Below, in pieces: positions 15,808-24,750 of a stretch of 64,000 nt of DNA. The notes beneath the pieces are model-generated. The model searched no databases. It saw only the letters and a program-made list of their open reading frames with translations, and had not been told where the DNA came from. Both the position numbers and the translations under genes were made by a program. The DNA lies in the NCBI GenBank assembly GCA_036526195.1, contig DATCYZ010000029.1:5904-69903 (forward strand), given 5' to 3'. Position 1 is the first letter of the stretch. Each line of letters opens with the position of its first letter. The stretch comes from DATCYZ01 sp036526195 (GTDB lineage: Bacteria > Pseudomonadota > Gammaproteobacteria > Burkholderiales > SG8-39).

Positions 15808-17379
15808 ATGATTCGAACCGAATTGATTGCCCCGATTCCGGAGCTGCTGCGGCGCCACGCGCGCGCCCGGCCGGACAAGCTTGCCTACTCGGACGCGGCA
15901 GGAGACATCGACTACGCCACGCTGGAGGCGAGCACCGCCAACCTGGCGAGCCAGCTGCAGGCGCTGGGCATCGAGGCCGGCGCACGCGTCGCCTTGCTGC
16001 TGCCCAACTCGATCGAATGGGTCCAGGGCTGCCTCGCGATCGCCCGCGCCGGCGCGATCAGCGTGCCGATCGCCTACGAGGCGGCCTTGCCCGAGATCAC
16101 CTACCGGCTCACCGACGCGGGCTGCCGCGTGCTGATCACCACCGACGAGCAGATGGCCAGGCTCGAGCCCCTGCTCGCCGGCCTGCCCGAACTCGGGCAC
16201 CTGATCCTCGCATCGCGCGGCGCGCGCCATCCGCGTGGGCACCGGCTGGCGGAGTTCCTTTCACGGCCCGCGCGCGGCGCGCCGCGCGACCCGGCGATGC
16301 TCGATACGCCCGCGTTCATCATCTACACCTCCGGCACCACCGGCCGCGCCAAGGGCGTGGTGCTCTCGGTGCGCGGCATGCTGTGGATCACGGCCGCCTG
16401 CTGGACGCCGGTCGCCGGCCTGTGCGAAAGCGACCGCGTGCTCTCGCCCCTGCCCCTGTTTCATTCGTATGCGCTCAATCTCTCGGTGCTGTCGATCCTC
16501 GCGACCGGCGCGAGCGAGCACATCCTGGAACGGTTCTCGACCCAGGCGGTGCTGGCCCAGCTTGCCACGGGTCGCTTTACCGTGTTGCCGGGCGTGCCGA
16601 CGATGTTTCATTACCTGCTCGAGGCCGGCAAGGCCGCAGGGGTCGCCGCGCTGCCCGGGCTGCGCGTCTGCATCACGGCCGGCGCGATCATGCCCGCGGC
16701 GCTCAATGACGCGTTCGAGGCGCAGTTCGGGGTGCCGTTGCTCGACGGTTACGGCATCACCGAGACCTCGACCATGGTGACGATGAACTGGCTCCACGGG
16801 ACCCGCGTGCCCGGGTCCTGCGGCCTGCCGGTGCCCGGGCTCGCGGTGCGCATCATCGACCCCGCCAGCGGCCTCGACGTTGACCCGGGCGCGGAGGGGG
16901 AACTGATCGTGCGCGGACCCAACCTGATGAGCGGCTACTACCGGCAGCCCGAGGCCACCGCTGCCGCGTTGCGCAATGGCTGGTATCACACCGGGGACCT
17001 CGCGCGGAGTGACCCGAACGGCTACCTGACGATCACCGGGCGCCTGAAGGAGCTGATCATCCGCGGCGGACAGAACATCGCCCCGGCCGAGGTCGAGGAG
17101 GCGGTCCGCGCCTGCGCGGGCGTCCTCGATTGCGCGGTCTTCGGCGTGCCGCACGAGAAGCTGGGCGAGGTGCCGGTGGCCTGCGTCGTGGTGCGTGAGG
17201 GCGAAACCGTGGATCCGGAGGCCCTGATCGCGCACTGCCGCGCGCAACTGTCCGCCTACAAGGTGCCTGCAGAAGTGCATTTCACCGACGCCATCCCGCG
17301 CACCGGGTCCGGCAAGACCATGCGCTACAAGCTGCGCGACGCGCTGCTTGCGAAGCGCGCCGGCGCGGCGGGGCGCTGA
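15808..17379 (+). CDS. Acyl-CoA ligase / class I adenylate-forming enzyme (module A)
   Basis: 523-aa ATP-dependent acid:CoA ligase that forms an acyl-adenylate and then the thioester. Motifs in order: IIYTSGTTGRAKG (P-loop, about 173), GYGITETSTMV (A5), GWYHTGDLARSDPNGYL (A7), GRLKELIIRGGQNIAP (A8 hinge) and the catalytic Lys region TGSGKTMRYKLRD (A10). All key residues are present. It lies 29 bases after the SDR gene and 8 before the HxlR regulator. Substrate class cannot be read from sequence; in this operon it probably activates the hydroxylated acid or the acid substrate of the Mo enzyme. Confidence 0.93.
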   Translation: MIRTELIAPIPELLRRHARARPDKLAYSDAAGDIDYATLEASTANLASQLQALGIEAGARVALLLPNSIEWVQGCLAIARAGAISVPIAYEAALPEITYRLTDAGCRVLITTDEQMARLEPLLAGLPELGHLILASRGARHPRGHRLAEFLSRPARGAPRDPAMLDTPAFIIYTSGTTGRAKGVVLSVRGMLWITAACWTPVAGLCESDRVLSPLPLFHSYALNLSVLSILATGASEHILERFSTQAVLAQLATGRFTVLPGVPTMFHYLLEAGKAAGVAALPGLRVCITAGAIMPAALNDAFEAQFGVPLLDGYGITETSTMVTMNWLHGTRVPGSCGLPVPGLAVRIIDPASGLDVDPGAEGELIVRGPNLMSGYYRQPEATAAALRNGWYHTGDLARSDPNGYLTITGRLKELIIRGGQNIAPAEVEEAVRACAGVLDCAVFGVPHEKLGEVPVACVVVREGETVDPEALIAHCRAQLSAYKVPAEVHFTDAIPRTGSGKTMRYKLRDALLAKRAGAAGR

Positions 17380-17387
17380 GCGCACGC

Positions 17388-18410
17388 ATGTCCGCGACGC
17401 CGCGCCTGCGCCCCCGCGCCCGCAGGGGGCCGGGCGCGCGCGTCAGGCTGCGCGAACGCAACTGCTCGATTGCGCGCACCGTGGCCATCCTGAGCGACGG
17501 CTGGGGCTTCATGGTGCTGCGGGAGTGCTATTTCGGCGTCACCCGGTTCGACGCCTTTCAGCGCCTGCTCGACCTGCCACGCGCCACGCTCTCGGCCCGC
17601 TTGCGCAAGCTCACGGAACAGGGCCTGCTGCGACAGGTGCGCTATTCGGCGCACCCGCCGCGCTACGAATACCGCCTGACGCGCGTCGGCTTCGATCTCT
17701 ACGCCGTGATGATCGCGCTCATGCGGTTCGGCGACCGGTGGCTCGCCGGCGATGCAAGGCCGCCGCTGGACCTCATCCACCAGCGTTGCGGCATGCACTG
17801 CCATCCGCTGGTCGCCTGCTCGCACTGTGGCGACGAGATCGACGTGCGCGAGATCCGCTGCCGCGACGGGCCGGGCGCGGGCAGCGCGTTGCCGCCGCGC
17901 TGGGCAAGCCGCCGCTCCGCGGACCCGACGGCGCTCGAGCGCCGCCGCCCGAGCATGGTGGCGCGGGCGCTCAAGTTCATCGGTGACCGCTGGAGCTTCA
18001 TGGTGCTGCGGGAGGCCTTCTTCGGCGTTCGCCGCTTCGACGACTTCCGCACGCGGCTCGGCATTGCGCCGAACATCCTCACCGATCGCCTGACCAGGCT
18101 GACCGGGGAACGCGTCTTCGACCGGGTGCCCTACCAGAGCGCGCCCGAGCGTTTCGAGTACCGGCTCACCGACAAGGGTCGCGACCTCGCCGGGCCGCTG
18201 CTCGCCATGCTGCGCTGGGGGGACCGCTGGCTCTCCGGCGGGGAACCGCCGCTCCTGCTGACCCACAAGGTGTGCGGCGCCGATTTCCAGCCCGTGGTGA
18301 TCTGCGACCACTGCCGCGCGCCGATCCAGGCGGGCGACATGCGCTACCGCATGAACTACGCGCTGCCGGAGGGCAGCCCGCCGCCGGCCGGTCCGGCAAC
18401 CCCGGACTAG
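17388..18410 (+). CDS. Tandem HxlR-type transcriptional regulator (two fused wHTH domains)
   Basis: 340 aa, about three times the length of a normal HxlR protein (100-130 aa). Two complete HxlR winged-helix domains are fused: residues about 26-120 (DGWGFMVLRECYFGVTRFD ... FGDRWL) and about 189-283 (GDRWSFMVLREAFFGVRRFD ... WGDRWL). Each is followed by a cysteine-containing segment: Cys134, 138, 144 and 147 (CSHC) after the first, Cys296, 306 and 309 (CDHC) after the second, which could bind a metal or sense redox state. It is the last gene of module A and its stop codon shares the CTAG tetranucleotide with the convergent monooxygenase gene. Probably regulates module A and/or the adjoining operons. 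Confidence 0.9.
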   Translation: MSATPRLRPRARRGPGARVRLRERNCSIARTVAILSDGWGFMVLRECYFGVTRFDAFQRLLDLPRATLSARLRKLTEQGLLRQVRYSAHPPRYEYRLTRVGFDLYAVMIALMRFGDRWLAGDARPPLDLIHQRCGMHCHPLVACSHCGDEIDVREIRCRDGPGAGSALPPRWASRRSADPTALERRRPSMVARALKFIGDRWSFMVLREAFFGVRRFDDFRTRLGIAPNILTDRLTRLTGERVFDRVPYQSAPERFEYRLTDKGRDLAGPLLAMLRWGDRWLSGGEPPLLLTHKVCGADFQPVVICDHCRAPIQAGDMRYRMNYALPEGSPPPAGPATPD

Positions 18411-19858
18411 GCTGGTTTTGTCGCCGCCGGCGGCACGTCGTAGCCCGCCATCAGGTCCTCGACCACCTTGTGATACCCCGCCCAGGGCGCCTCGCGGAAA
18501 TTGTGGTTGCGCACGATGAACGACGCGCCCGCGTAAAACTTCTCGTACTGCTGGTGGCGGCCCGCGAACTCCGACCCGACCAGGTCCCAGGCCAGCTTGA
18601 AGAGCTTCATGCGATCGAGCGCAGGCATTTGCGGCGTCTGCCAGAACGTCTCGAAGCGCTGGCGCAACGCCGGGTCGTGCATCACGCTGACGTCAGCCGG
18701 CATCTGGAAGACCCCGCCGCCGCACAGTTCGCGCAGCGCGTCGATGATCTGCGAATGGCTCTCGGTCGACCAGTTGAGCGCGGCATACATGTAGCGCCGG
18801 TTGAAGGTCCGGTAGCCGGTCGGCCAGTCCTCGGCGTCCTGGATCTGCCCGGCAATCATGCCGCCGAGGGTCGCCTCGAGCGCGCACAGGCGGCCCAGCA
18901 CCTCGCGCACCGCCGGAATGTCCCGCGCGCCCGAGGCCTGGGCGACCAGGCTCGCCAGCCCGACGATCAACTGCATCTTGGCGTGAAAGCGGACATTCGA
19001 CTGATGGTTGCCGTAGCAATGCGCCGGCGTCTTGATGTAGATCTCGCGCGCAAGCACCGCGTCCTGGTGCACAAACACGCGCTCCCAGGGCACCTTGACC
19101 TCGTCGCACATCACCATCGAGTCCGTCTCGTCGAAGCGCCATGCAAGCGGGTTCTCGAACTCGTTCGGCGCATCGCGCTCGAAAGGCTTGCGCGACCACA
19201 GGCTGACGCCGGGCGCGTTCACCGGGATGGCGCAGGTGATCGATTCGGGCAACTGGTCCGGCGCCAGCGGAATCAGGTTGCCGATCCAGATCTCGTCGGC
19301 GAACACCGCGCCGGTGGCGAGCATCTTCATGCCCGAAATCACCACGCCGTCGTCGTCCTCGCGCACCACGCGCAGCGTCGGGATCGGCAGGTTCTGCTTG
19401 ACGTAGAACTCCGGGTTGCGCGCGGCCTGCGGCGGAATCACGGCATAGGCGGCAAAGACATCCTTCGCGCGCATGTGCTCGTAGTAGCGAACGAGGTTGT
19501 TGGCGTACTTGCCGAAAACCGACGGATTCGTCGACATGCCGGTGACGAAGCTCGCCACGTGGTCCGGCGAACGGCCCAGCATCCCGTGCGACTGGTCGGC
19601 AATCGCGCGGTGCAGGCGCGTGCGCTGCTCGAGGTCGGCGCGGCTGCGCGCGCGCAGGAAGTACGCGCTGAATCGCTCGCCGTTCTCCTCGAAACTGTAA
19701 TCCGGCGACGACGCCTTCAGGTCATAGATCGCCGCCATCGAACGCGCGGCATTGCGAAACGCCGGATGCGTCGTGACGTCCTCGACGCGCTCGGACCCGA
19801 TGTAGACCACGCGCCCGTCGCGCAGCGCGCGCAGGTGCTCCGCTCCGCTCTTCAGCAT
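18407..19858 (-). CDS. HpaB-family FADH2-dependent aromatic hydroxylase
   Basis: 483 aa, matching the oxygenase component of 4-hydroxyphenylacetate 3-monooxygenase and relatives, which use reduced FAD from a separate reductase. N-terminal domain signatures RDGRVVYIGSERVEDVTTHPAF and the FAD-site region GMKMLATGAVFADEIWIGN are present; the C-terminal helical domain includes GGGVFQMPADVSVMHDP. No flavin reductase (HpaC) gene is next to it. It pairs with a cupin gene 9 bases upstream and lies back-to-back with module A. The stop codon overlaps that of the convergent HxlR gene. Related members are decarboxylating or nitrophenol-type oxygenases and the 4-hydroxybutyryl-CoA dehydratase family; HpaB type is favoured on length. 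Confidence 0.85.
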   Translation of the reverse strand: MLKSGAEHLRALRDGRVVYIGSERVEDVTTHPAFRNAARSMAAIYDLKASSPDYSFEENGERFSAYFLRARSRADLEQRTRLHRAIADQSHGMLGRSPDHVASFVTGMSTNPSVFGKYANNLVRYYEHMRAKDVFAAYAVIPPQAARNPEFYVKQNLPIPTLRVVREDDDGVVISGMKMLATGAVFADEIWIGNLIPLAPDQLPESITCAIPVNAPGVSLWSRKPFERDAPNEFENPLAWRFDETDSMVMCDEVKVPWERVFVHQDAVLAREIYIKTPAHCYGNHQSNVRFHAKMQLIVGLASLVAQASGARDIPAVREVLGRLCALEATLGGMIAGQIQDAEDWPTGYRTFNRRYMYAALNWSTESHSQIIDALRELCGGGVFQMPADVSVMHDPALRQRFETFWQTPQMPALDRMKLFKLAWDLVGSEFAGRHQQYEKFYAGASFIVRNHNFREAPWAGYHKVVEDLMAGYDVPPAATKPA

Positions 19859-19867
19859 GCGTGCCCC

Positions 19868-20272
19868 CTATTTCGGCTTGCCGCTGGTTTCGTAATAGTG
19901 GATCTCGTACAGCAGGCAACCCCCGCGCGTGGTGAACGGGCCGTGGAGGACGCCGGGCGGACGGCAGGCATAGGTGAACGCCTGCGAGGACTGCCCGCCC
20001 TGGCCCTTGGCATCGTTACCGACGACGAGATCGCCCTGGATGAGGAACACCTCCTCCCAGTGATCGTGGACAAAGGGTTCCGTCGAAAACGCGCCCGGCT
20101 CGATCTTCAGGATCCGCGTGCGGCTGCCCCGCTTCGCGACCTCGTCGAGGTCGGAGGCCAGCACCTTCTGCGAAAAGCCCGGGGGATAGTTCGACCCCGG
20201 CGAGATCCAGCCCGCGTTCATGTCGACGCCGACGAATTCCAGGTGTGGCTTGGCCTGCGTGGGTTTGCTCAT
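19868..20272 (-). CDS. Cupin-domain protein
   Basis: 134-aa single-domain cupin. Metal-ligand motif 1 is HDHWEEVFLIQGDLVVG and motif 2 holds His in PGVLHGPF. ATG 20272 was chosen because GGAGG lies 7 bases upstream and the frame further upstream runs antisense into the divergent hydroxylase gene. It is first in a two-gene minus-strand unit with the HpaB-type monooxygenase and shares a 130-base divergent promoter region with module B. Cupins in such positions are often ring-cleavage or isomerase enzymes or effector-binding proteins; the function is not determined. Confidence 0.88.
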   Translation of the reverse strand: MSKPTQAKPHLEFVGVDMNAGWISPGSNYPPGFSQKVLASDLDEVAKRGSRTRILKIEPGAFSTEPFVHDHWEEVFLIQGDLVVGNDAKGQGGQSSQAFTYACRPPGVLHGPFTTRGGCLLYEIHYYETSGKPK

Positions 20273-20402
20273 GCTGCAACCTCCATGGATGCCGACGCGC
20301 ATACCGTAGCACGGCCGCCGCGCCCCGCGCCCGGCGGGTGCCGCAATTGCGTGAAACGAGCCGGCATCACACGGCAGTCGCGATAGACTTGCCCTGACCC
20401 AT

Positions 20403-23400
20403 GTGCACCTGCCAGCCATCGCCTTGAACAGCCCGACCGACCCCGTCGTTGCGGTTGCACCATCCTGGACCGGCGCGCCGATCGAGCGCTTAGAGGATGC
20501 CGCGCTGCTCACCGGCGCGGGCCGCTTCCTGGACGATCTCGGCGCGCCGCCGGGCACCCTGCACGCAGCCTTCGTGCGCTCGCCGCACGCGCACGCCCGC
20601 CTGCGCGCGATCGATGCGGCAGCCGCGCTCGCCCTGCCGGGCGTACGCGCCGTGCTGACCGGCGAAGACGTGCGGCGCTGGGCCGCCCCCTTCGTGGTCG
20701 GCGTCAAGGCGCCGATGGAGCACTGGTGCCTTGCCGTGGACAAGGTGCGCTATGTCGGCGAACCGGTGGCGGTGGTGGTCGCCGAAGACCGCTATCTCGC
20801 CGAGGACGGCGCCGAGCGCGTCTCGGTCGACTACGACGCGCTGCCAGCGGCCGTCAGCATCGAGGCCGCCATCGCCGCGGATGCGCCCTGCCTGCACGAG
20901 GCCGTCGGCAGCAACGTGGTGAGCGATCGCAGCTTTCGCTACGGCGACCCGGAGGCGGCGTTTGCGCGCGCCACGCGACGGGTGCGCCTCACGGTGCGTT
21001 ACCCGAGGAATTCCTGCACGCCGATCGAGGGCTTTGCCGCGGTCGCCGAGCACCACGCGGGCGGCAATACCTACGAGGTGCTGTCCAACTTCATGGGGCC
21101 GTTCTCGCTGCACGCCGTGATGGCGCTCGCGCTGAAGGTGCCCGGGTCCGGGCTGCGGCTGCGCACGCCGCCCGATTCCGGCGGCAGTTTCGGCGTGAAG
21201 CAGGCGATCTTCCCCTACCTCGTGGCGCTGTGCCTCGCCTCGCGCAAGGCCGGCGCGCCGGTGAAGTGGATCGAAGACCGGCTCGAGCACCTGGTGGCCG
21301 CGACCTCGGCCACCGGGCGCCTCGCCACCGTCGAGGCGGCGCTGGATGCCGAGGGCCGCATCCTCGCGCTCGACTTCGACCAGCTGGACGATGTCGGCGG
21401 CTACCTGCGCGCGCCAGAGCCGGCCACCTTCTATCGCATGCACGGCTGCCTCACCGGCGCCTATGCGGTGCCCAACCTGCGCGTGCGCAACCGCGTGGTG
21501 GTGACGTCCAAGACGCCCGCAGGCCTGGTGCGCGGCTTCGGCGGGCCGCAGGTGTACTTCGCGCTCGAGCGCCTGGTGCACGAGATCGCGCGCCAGCTCG
21601 AACTCGATCCGCTGGAGGTGATGCGACGCAACTTCATCGCCGCCGACGCCTTCCCCTATCGCGCGGCCGCCGGCGCGCTGCTCGACTCGGGCGACTATCC
21701 GGCAGCCCTCGAGGCGGCCACGCGCGCGGGCGCGCTCGACGAACTCAAGGCACGCCGCGCACAGGCGCGGGCCGAGGGGCGGCTCTACGGCATCGGCTAC
21801 GCGGCGATCGTCGAGCCCTCGATCTCGAACATGGGCTACATCACCACCGTGATGACGCCCGAGGCGCGCGAGAAGGCCGGGCCGAAGAACGGCGCCCTCG
21901 CAAGCGCGACGGTCGCCATCGACCTGCTCGGCAGCGTCACGGTCGGCGTCGCCTCGGTGCCGCAGGGACAGGGTCACGCCACGGTGCTCGCGCAGGTGGT
22001 CGCCGACGTATTCGGGCTGGCCCCGACGGACATCGCGGTCAACGTCGAGCTCGACACCCTGCGCGACGCCTGGTCTGTCGCCTCCGGGAATTATTCCAGC
22101 CGCTTCGCGGGCGCGGTGGCGGGCACCGCGCACCTTGCCGCGGTCCGGCTGCGCGAGAAGCTCGCGCGCGTGGCGGCGCCACTGCTCGGCTGCGAGGCGC
22201 AGGCCGTGGTGTTCGGAGGGGGGAAGGTCTGGCCGCGTGATGCGCCTGACAAGGCGCAGCGCTTCGCGCGCATCGCGAGCAGCGCGCATTGGGCGCCGGC
22301 GCGCGTGCCCGCCGGGCTCGAGCCCGGCTTGCGCGAAACCGTGTTCTGGACGCCGCCCGAACTCGAGGCGCCGGATGCCGGGGACCGGATCAACACCAGC
22401 GCCGCCTACGGCTTCGTCTTCGACCTGTGCGCGCTGGAGATCGACCGCGCGACCGGCAAGGTGAAGATCGACCGCTATGTCACCGCGCACGACGCCGGAC
22501 GCCTGCTCAACCCGGCGCTCGCCGACGGACAGATCCGTGGCGGCTTCGCGCAGGCGCTCGGCGCGGCGCTGATGGAGGAGTTCGCCTACGCCCCGGACGG
22601 CGCGTTCCTCTCGGGCACCTACGCCGATTACCTGGTGCCCACCGCGGTCGAGGTTCCGGACCCGGTGATCGTGCACCTCGAAACGCCCTCCCCCTTCACG
22701 CCGCTGGGCGCGAAGGGCCTGGGCGAAGGCAACAACATGAGCACGCCCGCCTGCATCGCGAATGCGCTCGCCGATGCGCTCGGCGCCGCGGCACCGCCGG
22801 AAGCCATCGTGCTGCCGATGACCCCGCCGCGGATCCTTGCGCTGCTCGACCTGCCGGACCCGCCCCCTGCACGGCGCGGCGCCCCGGTCGCGGCGCCCCT
22901 GTCTGCCGACGGGCGCGCCTTGCGGATGTCCGGGTCGGTCCGCCTCGCCGCGTCCCCGGAGGCGGTGTTCGAAGTGCTGCTTGATCCGGGTGCGCTGGCT
23001 GACGTGATCCCGGGCTGCCATGCCCTGACAGCCACGGGCGAGCACCGCTACAGCGCCGACGTGACCCTCGGCATCGGCATGATCCGCGCGCGCTACCGCG
23101 CCGAAGTGGCGCTCTCGGAGATCGACGCGCCACGCGCCCTGCGCCTCGCCGGGCGTGGCATCGGCCCGCTGGGCGCGGCCGAAGGCAGCGGCGAGGTGCG
23201 TCTTTCGCCGGTGGCGGGCGGCACGCAACTCGACTACGACTACGCAGTGGCGGTGAGCGGCAAGGTGGCGGCGATCGGCGGCCGCATGCTCGAGGGCGCG
23301 GCGCGCGTCATCCTCGCGCAGCTCTTCGAGCGACTCGACCGCCGGGCGCAGGGCGCGCAGGCGCCGGGGTCGCCCACGGTCTGGCAGCGGCTGTTGCGCC

Positions 23401-23420
23401 GGCTCGGGATCGGCGCATGA
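20403..23420 (+). CDS. Module B: Mo-binding (CoxL/XDH-like) subunit fused to a C-terminal CoxG domain
   Basis: 1005 aa. Residues about 22-835 are a complete Mo hydroxylase large subunit: IERLEDAALLTGAGRF, TPPDSGGSFGVKQAI (cofactor region), VRGFGGPQVYFALERL (active-site loop of the xanthine dehydrogenase type) and GAKGLGEGNNMSTP with the catalytic Glu. From about residue 841 (MSGSVRLAASPEAVFEVL to AQLFERLDR) there is a full SRPBCC/CoxG domain, normally a separate membrane-anchoring or maturation protein. The junction is a Pro/Ala-rich linker (PDPPPARRGAPVAAP). GTG 20403 is taken as start; no clear ribosome-binding site is seen. Stop overlaps the FAD-subunit start (ATGA). Confidence 0.93.
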   Translation: MHLPAIALNSPTDPVVAVAPSWTGAPIERLEDAALLTGAGRFLDDLGAPPGTLHAAFVRSPHAHARLRAIDAAAALALPGVRAVLTGEDVRRWAAPFVVGVKAPMEHWCLAVDKVRYVGEPVAVVVAEDRYLAEDGAERVSVDYDALPAAVSIEAAIAADAPCLHEAVGSNVVSDRSFRYGDPEAAFARATRRVRLTVRYPRNSCTPIEGFAAVAEHHAGGNTYEVLSNFMGPFSLHAVMALALKVPGSGLRLRTPPDSGGSFGVKQAIFPYLVALCLASRKAGAPVKWIEDRLEHLVAATSATGRLATVEAALDAEGRILALDFDQLDDVGGYLRAPEPATFYRMHGCLTGAYAVPNLRVRNRVVVTSKTPAGLVRGFGGPQVYFALERLVHEIARQLELDPLEVMRRNFIAADAFPYRAAAGALLDSGDYPAALEAATRAGALDELKARRAQARAEGRLYGIGYAAIVEPSISNMGYITTVMTPEAREKAGPKNGALASATVAIDLLGSVTVGVASVPQGQGHATVLAQVVADVFGLAPTDIAVNVELDTLRDAWSVASGNYSSRFAGAVAGTAHLAAVRLREKLARVAAPLLGCEAQAVVFGGGKVWPRDAPDKAQRFARIASSAHWAPARVPAGLEPGLRETVFWTPPELEAPDAGDRINTSAAYGFVFDLCALEIDRATGKVKIDRYVTAHDAGRLLNPALADGQIRGGFAQALGAALMEEFAYAPDGAFLSGTYADYLVPTAVEVPDPVIVHLETPSPFTPLGAKGLGEGNNMSTPACIANALADALGAAAPPEAIVLPMTPPRILALLDLPDPPPARRGAPVAAPLSADGRALRMSGSVRLAASPEAVFEVLLDPGALADVIPGCHALTATGEHRYSADVTLGIGMIRARYRAEVALSEIDAPRALRLAGRGIGPLGAAEGSGEVRLSPVAGGTQLDYDYAVAVSGKVAAIGGRMLEGAARVILAQLFERLDRRAQGAQAPGSPTVWQRLLRRLGIGA

Positions 23421-24232
23421 AGCCGGCCGCCCTCGATTACGTTCGCGCCGAGTCGCCCGACGAGGCCGTGGCGCTGCTCGCGGAATACGGCGAGGACGCG
23501 CGCGTGCTGGCCGGCGGCCAGTCGCTGATGGCGGTGCTCAACATGCGGCTCGCCGAGCCCCGGGTCCTGGTCGACATTCACCGGGTGCAGGCGCTGGCCG
23601 TCATCGCGGATGGCGCGCAGCTGCAGGTCGGCGCCGCGGTCACCCAGGCGGCGCTCGAGCGCCACCCGATGCTCGGGCGATCGGCGCCCCTGCTTGCGCA
23701 GGCGCTGCCGCACCTGGGCCATTTCCAGACCCGCAATCGCGGCACCGTCTGCGGCTCGATCGCGCATGCGGATCCGAGCGCCGAGCTTCCGCTGTGTCTC
23801 GCGACCCTCGGCGGCACGGTGCTGCTGCGCTCGGCGCGCGGTGCCCGGCGCGTGGCGGCGCAGGACTTCTTCGCGGGCATGCTGCAGACCGCGCGCGCCG
23901 CGGACGAACTGCTGGAGGCCGTGCAGTTTCCGCCGGCCGCGGCGGGCGAACGGCACGGCTTCACGGAGGTGTCGATGCGCCACGGCGATTTCGCCCTCGT
24001 GGCGCTGGCCGCCGTCGTCGGAGAAGACACGATCCGGCTCGGCGTCGGCGGTGTCGGCGATCGCCCCGTCGTCGCGCGCTGGTCGCGCCTCGCGGGCTCG
24101 GCCCTCGAGGATGCGCTCAACCAGCTGGCCTGGGACCTCGATGCGCGCGACGACCATCATGCGAGCGCGCGCTATCGCCGCCACCTGGTGCGCACACTGG
24201 GAAATCGCCTCATTGGAGACCTGTCCGCATGA
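23417..24232 (+). CDS. Module B: molybdenum hydroxylase FAD-binding (CoxM-like) subunit
   Basis: 271 aa FAD subunit. FAD loops are LAGGQSLMAVLNMRLAEPR and RNRGTVCGSIAHADPSAE; the Cys in GTVCGS replaces the commoner Gly. The C-terminal domain is shorter than in module A. ATGA overlaps at both ends (with the Mo subunit and the Fe-S subunit) show tight translational coupling. Gene order in module B is L-M-S, against M-S-L in module A, so B is not a recent duplication of A. Confidence 0.94.
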   Translation: MKPAALDYVRAESPDEAVALLAEYGEDARVLAGGQSLMAVLNMRLAEPRVLVDIHRVQALAVIADGAQLQVGAAVTQAALERHPMLGRSAPLLAQALPHLGHFQTRNRGTVCGSIAHADPSAELPLCLATLGGTVLLRSARGARRVAAQDFFAGMLQTARAADELLEAVQFPPAAAGERHGFTEVSMRHGDFALVALAAVVGEDTIRLGVGGVGDRPVVARWSRLAGSALEDALNQLAWDLDARDDHHASARYRRHLVRTLGNRLIGDLSA

Positions 24233-24750
24233 AGCGCTACGCACGTGACACGCTGCACCGTGTCGAAATCGTCCTGAACGGCGCCACGCGCAGTGCGCAC
24301 TGCGCCTCGCGCATGCTGCTCTCGGACTTCCTGCGAGAGGCACTCGGCGCGACCGGCGTGCATGTCGGCTGCGAGCATGGCGTGTGCGGCGCCTGCACGG
24401 TGCGCATCGACGGCGTCGCGCAGCGCAGCTGCCTCGCCCTGGCGGTCAGTGCCGACGGCCGGCGCGTCGACACCGTCGAAGGCCTTGCCCGGCCGGACGG
24501 TTCCGGCGACCCCGGCCTGAGCGACCTGCAACTGGCGTTTCGCCGCCACCACGCCCTGCAATGCGGGTTCTGCACGCCGGGCATCCTGATGTCGGCAGCC
24601 GAGTTTCTCGAGCGCGTGCCGCAGCCCGACGAAACCGCGGTGCGAGAGATGCTCTCCGGCCACTTGTGCCGCTGCACGGGCTACAGCGGCATCGTGCAGG
24701 CGATCCTCGAGGTGGCCGGCCAGCGCGCGAAGGATGTCTCCCATGCTTGA
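24229..24750 (+). CDS. Module B: molybdenum hydroxylase 2Fe-2S (CoxS-like) subunit
   Basis: 173 aa with both [2Fe-2S] domains: GCEHGVCGACTVRIDG plus RSCLAL, and CGFCTPGIL ... CRCTGY; all eight cysteines are present. ATG 24229 overlaps the FAD-subunit stop (ATGA) and gives MKRYARDTLHRVEIVLNG. Completes the three-subunit hydroxylase B. Its 3' end overlaps the ligase gene by 8 bases. Confidence 0.95.
   Translation: MKRYARDTLHRVEIVLNGATRSAHCASRMLLSDFLREALGATGVHVGCEHGVCGACTVRIDGVAQRSCLALAVSADGRRVDTVEGLARPDGSGDPGLSDLQLAFRRHHALQCGFCTPGILMSAAEFLERVPQPDETAVREMLSGHLCRCTGYSGIVQAILEVAGQRAKDVSHA

Noticed and set aside
18272..20386. Plus-strand frame of 704 codons over the HpaB-type and cupin genes
   Set aside because: Antisense shadow; it also overlaps the HxlR gene on the same strand in another frame and lacks any recognisable domain.
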